Assembly (NCBI RefSeq): GCF_013201975.1
Contig: NZ_CP053845.1
Span: forward strand, 1,612,001-1,676,000
DNA from: Campylobacter sp. CCUG 57310
GTDB lineage: Bacteria > Campylobacterota > Campylobacteria > Campylobacterales > Campylobacteraceae
Length of the DNA: 64,000 nt
Direction of reading: 5' to 3'
Each line of letters opens with the position of its first letter. The stretch's first letter is position 1. This document shows, in pieces, positions 48,735 to 56,270 of this stretch. The translations under genes and the position numbers were made by a program. The notes below the pieces were generated by a model. The model made no database searches. It was given only the letters and a program-made list of their open reading frames with translations, and was not told where the DNA came from.

Positions 48735-48761
48735 TTTGAAGCGAAAAAGCTTCGCCTCAAA
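48735..48761 (-). terminator. Terminator after the HDOD gene
   Basis: An 11-base-pair stem with one G-U pair (arms 48735-48745 and 48751-48761, loop of five) lies 13 bases past the HDOD stop and is followed on the minus strand by AAATTT. Confidence 0.5.
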
Positions 48762-48773
48762 TCAAAAGCGATG

Positions 48774-49583
48774 TTACATTTTATCTTGAATTTCGCTTAT
48801 AACCTCTTTTAAAATTTCCTCGTCAAATCCGTTTTCTTTAGCTAAATTTAGACTCGTTTGAGTTGCTATCTCGCTTAGTTGATGCTTTGGATTTGCAAGA
48901 GTTCTTATGATATAAAGCGCCCAAGCCGTTTGTTTATACTCATCAGGAGCATTTTTAGGATCGTTTGAGTGTCTTATGTTTTCTATGATGCTTGGCTCAA
49001 ATCCCCAATGATCAAAAATATCGGCAGTTATAAGAATACTCGTGGTGTTAAAGTTATTCATCTCAACCGCGCCTATATCAAAGCTCATAGCGATATCGTC
49101 TTTAAAATACATCACCTCATCGCGTCTTATGACCTCATCGGAGATTAAAATTTTGCCCGTATCCTGAAGAAGCGCACACAAAAACAGATCATCGGCTTTT
49201 TGAGGAGCTATGCGCTTAAACCACGCTTTTGCGATCACGCTTTGCAAATTTGAGATATTTACAAACTGCTCAGGGCTAATTCCATAAGGCTCAACGCTTA
49301 CTTTTAGCATACCTTGCACGGTAGAACCCATAACCAAAGATTTAGTCATGCTTTTGCCAAACAGACTAACGGCTTGAGCCGTAGTTTTAATTTGTCTATT
49401 AAAGCCGTAAAGCGGAGAATTTGCCGTTTTTAAAATTTGAGCAACCATCATAGGATCGCTTTCAATAGCCTTTGCAAGCTCACTTACACCTGCATTATCG
49501 TCATTGCAAATATCTAAAATTTTTTGAAAGCTCTTTGGAAGCGGAGGGAGGGTTTTGATCCTTTTTTTAAATTCTTCTATCAT
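48774..49583 (-). CDS. HDOD domain protein
   Basis: This is a signalling protein of the HDOD class, relatives of HD phosphohydrolases that usually lack the metal-binding residues. The 269 residues begin LPPLPKSFQKILDICND, the standard HDOD entry, and the core includes SDPMMVAQILKTANSPLYG. No second domain (such as GGDEF or EAL) is attached. Targets are unknown; in other bacteria such proteins act in motility or stress signalling. Confidence 0.88.
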   Translation of the reverse strand: MIEEFKKRIKTLPPLPKSFQKILDICNDDNAGVSELAKAIESDPMMVAQILKTANSPLYGFNRQIKTTAQAVSLFGKSMTKSLVMGSTVQGMLKVSVEPYGISPEQFVNISNLQSVIAKAWFKRIAPQKADDLFLCALLQDTGKILISDEVIRRDEVMYFKDDIAMSFDIGAVEMNNFNTTSILITADIFDHWGFEPSIIENIRHSNDPKNAPDEYKQTAWALYIIRTLANPKHQLSEIATQTSLNLAKENGFDEEILKEVISEIQDKM

Positions 49584-49657
49584 CTTTTGTCCTTACGAAA
49601 ATTTAAGAAATTGTAGCAAAAATTTACTATAAATAAACTTCACTTCGTTTGTAAATT

Positions 49658-50245
49658 TCACGCAAAAGGATCAAAATTCATATCTTCATTCCAGATGTAT
49701 TCCATTAATTTGGCAATATCACGTGCGGTTTGTAAGCCATGAATTTCAGAAACAAACCCAAGCGCCATATCAATTCCCGCAGCAACTCCGCTTGAAGTGT
49801 AAAATTTGCCGTCTTTAACCCATCTAGCGAGCTTCATCCACTCTACTTCTTTGCTTGCAGAGGTTACAAATTCCCAAGATGATTTGTTACTAGTGGCTCT
49901 TTTGTTTTTTAAAACTCCTGCACGAGCTAACAAAACAGACCCCGTGCACACGCTTAAAACAACCTTGCTCATATCGGCTAAATTTCTTAACTCGCTTAAA
50001 AATTTCTCATCGTTTATAAGCTCTCTTGTAGCAAATCCGCCCGGCACGAGCAAGATGTCATGGCTTTTTATTTCGCTTAATTTACGAGTTAAAATTTGAG
50101 AATTTACGGAGCTTTTAACCGCTCCGCCGTAAAGAGAGAAATACTCTATCTCATAGTGTTGCTTAAGCCTTGAAAACACTTCAAGCGGTCCAAAAGCATC
50201 AAGACTGGTGTAATCATCAAAAAGCAAGACGTTTATGTGCTGCAT
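49658..50245 (-). CDS. DJ-1/PfpI family protein
   Basis: This is a cysteine-dependent class I glutamine-amidotransferase-like protein of 195 residues. The nucleophile elbow is C100 in SVCTGSVLLA, and E22 in AFGPLEVF fits the paired glutamate. The pattern resembles the InhA/isonitrile hydratase branch (DYTSLDAFGPLEVFSRL). Activity could be hydratase, glyoxalase-like or protective; the sequence does not decide. Confidence 0.88.
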   Translation of the reverse strand: MQHINVLLFDDYTSLDAFGPLEVFSRLKQHYEIEYFSLYGGAVKSSVNSQILTRKLSEIKSHDILLVPGGFATRELINDEKFLSELRNLADMSKVVLSVCTGSVLLARAGVLKNKRATSNKSSWEFVTSASKEVEWMKLARWVKDGKFYTSSGVAAGIDMALGFVSEIHGLQTARDIAKLMEYIWNEDMNFDPFA

Positions 50246-50373
50246 GGCTTTTCCTTAAATATCTAAAATTCGTGAAGAAATTTAATAAATTTTCTTATAT
50301 CTTTTAATAAATTTCAAGTTTCATTAAACCATAAAAGCTAAAGCCGTTACGAAGCTCGCCTACTAAAATTTAT

Positions 50374-51972
50374 CTATAAATCCCACAAGATATATCCTGC
50401 TCCAAGAACAAAGGCTGCCGCGCATATCAAGCTAAATATCTGCATATTACTAAGACGAGAATTCGTTGTGTATTCATTTGTATCTTCTTTGGGGTCGCTT
50501 AACTTCTCGGTCTTAAAATCAGAGATATCGCCCACATCGTTATGCTCGAAATAGTACTCGATGAGTTTTAAAGCCTCTTTTTTAGAAACTTCTTTAGTCG
50601 CAACTATATTATCATCGCTATTAAGCAAAATTTCCGCTCTTAAAATTTCGCTATTTTCAGTCCTGCCAAACCGCAAAAACGAATCTCCGAATAAAAGCTT
50701 AAAATAGTTACTTTTATACTTCCAATGTATCTTATCAAATAGATACTTTGCCTCTTCAAAACAAAATAGTTCACCACCATGTGCCAGTACGAAACTAGCG
50801 TCTATCCATCTTCTCTTTCTAAACTCCAAAAATCTCACGAGTTTTTGAGCCACCCCTAAGTCATTAGAATAGATCACAAAAAGTTTACCGTCATCCTCCT
50901 CATCTACTCGCACATCAAGTAGTCGAGATAGCCTATATTTAAGGCTCTCTTCCTCTTGCTTGCTAAAATATCTCTCGTCATTCATAGGAAATTCTTCAAA
51001 GATAAGATAGGTAAAATACTCGTCAAATACTCTAACAATCGGAGTATTCTTAAAAGGATAGTTTTTGATCCTAAACTCCTTTATACACTCCATATCAGAT
51101 CTTTTATCAAGCCTTTTAAAAAGATCATCGGCATTTAAACGAATTTTATCATCATACTCATATCCAAACGGATAATCAACTTTTAAAATTCCCCCTTCAA
51201 AGCTCTCAAACATCGTTTCGAAGCAATATGTGCCACCTTCCTCCACTTTTTTCATATCGCTAAGGCGCATGATAATAATCTTTTTAGCATTTCCCACTCG
51301 CTTCACATATGCAAGATATCTGGAGTCGTTAGAGAACATAATGGCGCCTTTAGCATTATCTTCGAGCTTTCTTCGCGCCATCCCTTCCCCGCTTAGCCAA
51401 ACTCTACCGCGCATACTTCTATGCCTATCATACCTCACATACTCAAGCGTAAATTTACCGTTAGGGCTAACTAGTCTTATATAGTAGCTGTAAGGGGATG
51501 GGATTTTAAGCTGCATTTTTTCGCCGATAGGCTCATCTGCAAAGAGCTCGTCTGCCTTTGCCACTATCTCCTCTTTTGGCACGTAGCGATCGCCCAAAAT
51601 TCGCCTATTTTTTTCATGATCGTAAAAAAGCTTTAAAATTCCGCCCTCAAAGCTTTCAAATATCATCATTGACTCACCTTCAGTCTGCTTTATAGCCATA
51701 TCTTCAAGCCTTATCATAATGATATCTTGAGAACGCTCATCATCCCACTTAGCATAAGCAAGATACTTTGAGTCATCAGAGAAAATGATAGCTGAAGCGG
51801 TGCCGTCTCCAAGCATCTTACATCTGCCCTCTTTATCAAATAGCCAAGTTTCGCCCGAATTTGGACCACCCATCGCAATTTCGGTGCAAGCGAAATACGA
51901 GAGCCTAAATTTTCCATCGGGACTATCAAAGCTTTCTCCACCTGACCACGGTGAGGTTCTATATTTACTCAT
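50374..51972 (-). CDS. Unknown tail-anchored protein with two repeated modules
   Basis: This 532-residue protein is not recognised as a named family. Two homologous modules at about 20-117 and 170-274 share the pattern D/N-GKFxLxY, a tryptophan strand, IxFSxDSxYLAYxK, IIMxRLxDM and FESFEGGILK. They look like propeller-type repeats. A central region with acidic and aromatic residues follows (about 300-460), and one membrane helix near the C-terminus (about 509-530) would anchor it with the bulk in the cytosol. No close neighbour suggests a role. Confidence 0.7.
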   Translation of the reverse strand: MSKYRTSPWSGGESFDSPDGKFRLSYFACTEIAMGGPNSGETWLFDKEGRCKMLGDGTASAIIFSDDSKYLAYAKWDDERSQDIIMIRLEDMAIKQTEGESMMIFESFEGGILKLFYDHEKNRRILGDRYVPKEEIVAKADELFADEPIGEKMQLKIPSPYSYYIRLVSPNGKFTLEYVRYDRHRSMRGRVWLSGEGMARRKLEDNAKGAIMFSNDSRYLAYVKRVGNAKKIIIMRLSDMKKVEEGGTYCFETMFESFEGGILKVDYPFGYEYDDKIRLNADDLFKRLDKRSDMECIKEFRIKNYPFKNTPIVRVFDEYFTYLIFEEFPMNDERYFSKQEEESLKYRLSRLLDVRVDEEDDGKLFVIYSNDLGVAQKLVRFLEFRKRRWIDASFVLAHGGELFCFEEAKYLFDKIHWKYKSNYFKLLFGDSFLRFGRTENSEILRAEILLNSDDNIVATKEVSKKEALKLIEYYFEHNDVGDISDFKTEKLSDPKEDTNEYTTNSRLSNMQIFSLICAAAFVLGAGYILWDL

Positions 51973-52054
51973 AAAGCTCCTTTGATGAACTGCCGGGATT
52001 AATATCTGAGATTATTTTACACTACTAAATTTTACACAATGCAAACAAATTTAT

Positions 52055-52888
52055 TTAAAGACCTGAGTTTTTATTTAGCGTTCTAAGCGCTCTTTTTACG
52101 ATATAGGCAGTCTGCTTGCTTTTGCTTTGCTCGCTCCACCGAGCGCAAATTTCACGCACAAATTCAGCTTGCGTTTTACTCGCGTCATTTAGCCAGTTTG
52201 CCACGCTATCTTGCACATATTTTGAGCTATCGCTTTTAAGCGGCTCAAGTATTGCTAGTGCGCGCCAAGGCTCGGCTTTGAGTGCCGATATATGCTCGCA
52301 CCAAACTCCGCACGGTCTTGTAATTTCGCTTGCAAATCGCCTGATATTAGCGTCTTCATCAAGTGCAAATTTTGAGAGAATTTCTATGCTTTTGTCCAAA
52401 TTTGAGATGACCTTACCTCGCACACAAAGCCAAGCGATCTCTCTAACGCCAAAGTGAGAGTCCGCGGCAAACGGCTTTATAGCGTTAAGAGTAGCGCTTA
52501 TATCAAGGCTCTCATCGCAAGCCGTCATATAAGCCGCCCAACACCTCACCGTATCAGATCTGTGTGTGCTAAGAGCTTTTAAAATTTGTTCGCTTTTATC
52601 CACGCTTGCAATCTTAAAAAGCTCGGCGCCGATCGTCTTGCTGACGGAATTTGCGCTTTTGTTTTTAAGGCTTTTAACCTGAGCTAAAATTTGCTCTAAA
52701 AATTCGCTTTTGTTTATTTGTGCGAGCACATTTGCAAGCAAAATTTCTTGATTTACGGCGAGCCACTCTGTTAAATTTGCCGTTTGTATCTCGCCTGAAT
52801 TTAGCTTTTCTAAGATCTCGCTTGGAATTTCGCTTATCGATCTTGCGCCTTTACGCTGAATTTCTTTTACCTCTTTATCTTTTCCCAC
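52055..52888 (-). CDS. DNA alkylation repair protein, AlkD-like HEAT repeat
   Basis: This 277-residue helical protein has the signature of AlkC/AlkD-type glycosylases, which remove alkylated bases without flipping them. The C-terminal part reads ASEITRPCGVWCEHI and LEPLKSDSSKYVQDSVANWLND, close to the family's TRPRGVW and SVANNLND motifs. It overlaps the pyrimidine-dimer glycosylase-like gene by 22 bases, so the two are probably made together. Confidence 0.8.
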   Translation of the reverse strand: MGKDKEVKEIQRKGARSISEIPSEILEKLNSGEIQTANLTEWLAVNQEILLANVLAQINKSEFLEQILAQVKSLKNKSANSVSKTIGAELFKIASVDKSEQILKALSTHRSDTVRCWAAYMTACDESLDISATLNAIKPFAADSHFGVREIAWLCVRGKVISNLDKSIEILSKFALDEDANIRRFASEITRPCGVWCEHISALKAEPWRALAILEPLKSDSSKYVQDSVANWLNDASKTQAEFVREICARWSEQSKSKQTAYIVKRALRTLNKNSGL

Positions 52889-53307
52889 GGCTCGACATCT
52901 CCATTTACAGCTTTAAAAATACTCATTATCCTAACTTCACTCACGCGTAAATTTCGCTCATACATCGCCATATCTCGCACTCTTAGCTTATCTTGCAAAA
53001 ACGCAAATTCATACTCTATCTGACCGCTGGTAACTTGCACCGGCGATAAATTCTGGCTGTTAAAGACGTCTATCTTGCTTTTGTCAAATTTATATCCTCT
53101 TTTTGAGGCCTCGTCATAAACCTCTTGCAAATAGGCATTTATAAGCTCTTTGGGATTGTCATGCGCGTAAAATCTATCAAGTTGCGGATGGTTTTTATAC
53201 CCCTTTGTAAGCCCATTTAAAACATGCTTTGCTAAAAGCGCCTCCCTCCATAGCGCTACCAAACCTTTTGCGTCCAGATAAACGGGACTGATCGTCCAAA
53301 GTCTCAT
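52867..53307 (-). CDS. Pyrimidine dimer DNA glycosylase-like protein
   Basis: This 146-residue protein matches the pyrimidine-dimer glycosylase family related to T4 endonuclease V. The N-terminus MRLWTISPVYLDAKGLVALWREALL followed by HPQLDRFYAHDNP is the family hallmark. Those enzymes cut DNA at UV dimers or related lesions. It overlaps the AlkD-like gene. The substrate in Campylobacter is unproven. Confidence 0.8.
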   Translation of the reverse strand: MRLWTISPVYLDAKGLVALWREALLAKHVLNGLTKGYKNHPQLDRFYAHDNPKELINAYLQEVYDEASKRGYKFDKSKIDVFNSQNLSPVQVTSGQIEYEFAFLQDKLRVRDMAMYERNLRVSEVRIMSIFKAVNGDVEPWEKIKR

Positions 53308-53308
53308 A

Positions 53309-53500
53309 TTATCTCAAGCTTTCAAAATTTATGAATTCGGTCTTATTTTTCGTTTTTTGTATTTTTAAATTCATTTTAAGCTCCCCTATCAGGGCTATTT
53401 TATCTCTTTCATCTCTAACGTAAAGAGCAAGGAGTTGGGGGGCGACCGCTAAAACGTAAGAGAGTTTAACGTCAAGCAGTCGATTAAGACCTAATCGCAC
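53309..53500 (-). CDS. Short hypothetical protein, possible fragment
   Basis: A GTG-started frame of 63 codons ends two bases before the glycosylase-like gene. A stop codon immediately precedes the GTG in frame, and no good ribosome site is visible. A C6 run (G6 on the plus strand at 53437-53442) lies inside. The peptide is not recognised and may be the end of a lost gene. Confidence 0.35.
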   Translation of the reverse strand: MRLGLNRLLDVKLSYVLAVAPQLLALYVRDERDKIALIGELKMNLKIQKTKNKTEFINFESLR

Positions 53501-53555
53501 TTATCGAAATTTGGATTTGGCGATAGGTTCTGATCTTATCTAAGAGCTTTGACTA

Positions 53556-54164
53556 TCAATCGCTTCCAAGCTCTTTTTTAGCAGGTTCAAAGCCGCCTTT
53601 GGCTGATTTTTCCAGAAGCTCGCGAACCTTATTTGGATCATGAGCTACACCGTGGCTGTTTTTATAGCACTGGGCTAGATGATACTGGGCAAAAGCATCT
53701 CCTTTACTCGCCGCTTCGCTTAAGTACTTAACCGCAGTTTTATAATCCCTTTTTACATACTGACCTCGGTAATACATAATCCCTACCATAGCCAAAGCTT
53801 TAATCTCGCCCAGCTTGGCAGCCTCTTCAAAGCTCTTAAATGCTAGCTTATTATCAAGCACATCGCTATAATAAATTAATCCCACACTATACTTAGCCTT
53901 AGGATTTCCCGCTTTTGCAGAAGGCTTATACTATTTTATCGCCTCGCCTACATTACCAAGCCTTACTTGGTATAAAAACCCTATATAAAACTGTGCCTCA
54001 TCATCTCCTTGATGCGCATAAGGGGTTAAAAGAGAGACAGCCTCTTTATACTTGCCATCTTTATCTAGCGCGATATACTTATCATATATACTATCAGGCA
54101 ACATAGCCGAACTTAAGGTGCATATAAGCGCAGATAAAAGCGCTAAATTTATAATCCTTCTCAT
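53556..54164 (-). pseudogene. Sel1-repeat periplasmic protein with in-frame amber stop
   Basis: The frame reads 77 codons from MRRIINLALLSAL, meets TAG at 53931-53933, then continues without shift for 124 more codons. The intact neighbour (55007-55612) has Trp at this place (AIKWYQ), so a TGG to TAG change is the simple cause. With the stop read through, the protein would be 202 residues, against 201 in the neighbour: signal peptide, then Sel1/TPR-like repeats. A residual product could start within the second half. Confidence 0.85.
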
Positions 54165-54165
54165 A

Positions 54166-54600
54166 TCATTTCTCTAGTATTATTAAATCTTTAAAATGTT
54201 TTCTATAATCCCAAATTTCATCACCCTCTTCGACATATTTGGTTATAAACCCCTCTTTATCGGTAACAAAATACGCAAATCCCCAAGTGCTAAAATTTGG
54301 ATTGCTGTCCCAGCAGCCGTAGAAGTTACATCTTCGCTCATAGCTTACTACTCGGCGCGGGTTGTGTTGTAGATAGTATTTGCTAGAAAAGCTTCCCGTA
54401 TCTACTTTTACAAAAGCGCCGATTCTTTTTTGCACTTCGGAAATATGCTTGCCCACGAGCTGTTTTAGCTCGGGATATGTGTATGAGCCTAAAAGATTGG
54501 TGTTATTAAACGGATCAAATGGAGTGGCGGGATTAAGCGGGTTAGAACAACCTCCTAAAAATAGTATAACCATACATAAGATAAGCAGGCGTTTTTTCAT
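54166..54600 (-). CDS. Lipoprotein, paralogue of 55614-56027
   Basis: The ATG at 54600 gives MKKRLLILCMVILFLGGC, a lipoprotein signal with lipidated C18; an ATG 29 codons earlier is not credible. The mature part includes LKQLVGKHISEVQKRIGAF and STWGFAYFVTDKEGFITKYVEEGD. The opening pattern resembles BamE/SmpA-type folds, but this is only a suggestion. Length is 144 residues. The Sel1 pseudogene starts one base after its stop. Confidence 0.75.
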   Translation of the reverse strand: MKKRLLILCMVILFLGGCSNPLNPATPFDPFNNTNLLGSYTYPELKQLVGKHISEVQKRIGAFVKVDTGSFSSKYYLQHNPRRVVSYERRCNFYGCWDSNPNFSTWGFAYFVTDKEGFITKYVEEGDEIWDYRKHFKDLIILEK

Positions 54601-54759
54601 AAAATCTCCTTTAAAAATTTTCAAATTATATTTAAACAATCCAAATAAATCAAATCCGCCAAAGTGCCTTTTAAAAGCAAATTTCAAATCTGCTATTATA
54701 ATTACAAATCAAATAAAAATTTGTGTTTAAAGTACCTTTTATAGTTAGAAATTTATGAT

Positions 54760-54900
54760 TTATTTTTTGACCTTTTTAGCCTTCATATCCTCAAGCTCCT
54801 GGGCTAAAAACCCGTGTAAGAGCCTGTTTTTTGTGATTTTTAGCCACCTCTTTAACGCTTCCTACGGCTATGATCTTGCCGCCTTTTGAGCCGATAAGGC
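54760..54900 (-). pseudogene. Remnant of the uvrA 3' end
   Basis: About 140 bases match the last 45 codons of uvrA (56271 onward), including its terminal AKKxKK and stop. Compared with the real gene a four-base gap near 54810 and a one-base gap in the T-run near 54826 break the frame, and homology ends near 54895. It shows that the duplicated unit began inside uvrA. Confidence 0.85.
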
Positions 54901-55006
54901 ACATAAAAGATGATTAATACTATTTGATAGTAATATCAAAGCCTAGCAATATTCATAATTTAAACAACTAGACTTTGATTTTATTTATATAATTTTCCTT
55001 ACAAGC

Positions 55007-55612
55007 CTACTTGATTTCAAGCTCTTTTTTAGCAGGTTCAAAGCCGCCTTTGGCTGATTTTTCCAGAAGCTCGCGAACCTTATTTGGATCATGAGCTACG
55101 CCGTGGCTGTTTTTATAGCACTGAGCTAGATGATACTGGGCAAAAGCATCGCCCTTATTAGCAGCATCACTTAAGTATTTGACCGCTTTTTTATAGTCTC
55201 TTTTTACATGCTTACCGTGATAATACATTATCCCGACCATACTTATAGCTCGAACTTGACCTAGTTTAGCAGCCTCTTCAAAGCTCTTAAACGCTAGCTT
55301 ATCATCAAAGATATTATAATACATCAGCCCCATATTGTATTTAGCATTGGCATTCCCCGCTTTAGCCGACATCTGATACCACTTTATCGCAGAGCCCACG
55401 TCTTTTAGCCTTTCAGCGTAAATAAAGCCCACATTCAACTGCGCAACATCATCTCCCTGCTGTGCATATGGCATTAAAAACGCGATCGCCTCCTTATACT
55501 TGCCCTCCTTATCAAGCGCTAAATACTTATTATATACGTCATCGGGCAGTTGCGCCAAACTTATCGAAAATGCAAGCGCGGATAAAAGCGCTAAATTTAT
55601 AATCCTTCTCAT
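55007..55612 (-). CDS. Sel1-repeat periplasmic protein, intact copy
   Basis: The 201-residue protein has a signal peptide (about 1-20) and then four to five Sel1-type helical repeats, visible as AKAGNANAKYNMGLMYY, AAKLGQVRAISMVGIMYYHG and AANKGDAFAQYHLAQCYKNSHGV. Sel1 proteins usually act as binding scaffolds; the partner here is unknown. It follows the lipoprotein gene by one base and is probably translated with it. Confidence 0.85.
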   Translation of the reverse strand: MRRIINLALLSALAFSISLAQLPDDVYNKYLALDKEGKYKEAIAFLMPYAQQGDDVAQLNVGFIYAERLKDVGSAIKWYQMSAKAGNANAKYNMGLMYYNIFDDKLAFKSFEEAAKLGQVRAISMVGIMYYHGKHVKRDYKKAVKYLSDAANKGDAFAQYHLAQCYKNSHGVAHDPNKVRELLEKSAKGGFEPAKKELEIK

Positions 55613-55613
55613 A

Positions 55614-56027
55614 TCATTTCTCCAGTATTATTAAATCTTTAAAATATTTTCTCTTATCATAATGATCATAATGAGTATTACCTCCTTCTACGTATTTTGT
55701 GATAAATCCTTCTTTGTCGGTTTCAAAATATGCAAAACCCCAAGTGCTATACTTAGGATTGGTATTATAGCAGCCGTTAAAATTGCATATTTGCGTATAA
55801 CTTAGCACTCTACGAGGGGTGTATTCTATAAAGTATTTATTAGAAAAAGTTCCTATATCCACTGATTCAAAAGAACTGATTCTTTTGTGCACTTCTGAAA
55901 TATGTAGTCCCACGAGCTGCTTTAACTCAGGATAGACATACCCGCGTAAATATTGCGTACTGTCAAACAACAAGCAACCTTTTAGAAATAGTGCGGCTAG
56001 ACACAAGATAAGCAAATGTTTTTTCAT
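55614..56027 (-). CDS. Lipoprotein paired with Sel1 protein
   Basis: This 137-residue protein starts MKKHLLILCLAALFLKGC, a lipoprotein signal with lipidated C18. The mature part shares LKQLVGLHISEVHKRI, CNFNGCYNTNPKYSTWGFAYFETDKEGFITKY with its paralogue, including two conserved cysteines. The Sel1 gene begins one base after its stop. Function is unknown; a complex of the two periplasmic products is plausible. Confidence 0.78.
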   Translation of the reverse strand: MKKHLLILCLAALFLKGCLLFDSTQYLRGYVYPELKQLVGLHISEVHKRISSFESVDIGTFSNKYFIEYTPRRVLSYTQICNFNGCYNTNPKYSTWGFAYFETDKEGFITKYVEGGNTHYDHYDKRKYFKDLIILEK

Positions 56028-56270
56028 TAGATCTCCTTGTTTAAAAAATTTTTAAATTATATTTAAATAATCCGAATAAATCAAATCCATTTAAAATTTT
56101 AAATCATGGATTTGATTTGTTTGCGCAAATCGACTTTAAAAGCGAATTTAAAATCCGCCGTTAGAGCCGTAAAACAGATAAAAGATACGAAATTTAGCAC
56201 TAAATTTCTATCATTATTAGCTCAGCTTATCGCGCCAAAATATTTTTTGGATATTTTAGGTATCTACAAT
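56028..56270. other. Spacer between uvrA and the lipoprotein gene
   Basis: No gene is seen. Part of it (about 56125-56190) aligns with the equivalent spacer of the decayed copy, which confirms that the duplicated block is continuous. Confidence 0.5.

Larger units (their letters stand above)
53556..54900. repeat. Decayed copy of a tandem duplication
   Basis: The order here (Sel1 gene, lipoprotein gene, spacer, end of uvrA) repeats that at about 55007-56400. Identity is very high at both ends of the Sel1 gene and lower between. This copy has lost function in two places: Sel1 carries an amber stop and the uvrA piece is frameshifted. Confidence 0.8.

Noticed and set aside
53437-53442. G6 run as a phase-variation tract
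   Set aside because: Six bases is short for Campylobacter phase-variable tracts (usually eight or more) and the frame around it is itself doubtful.
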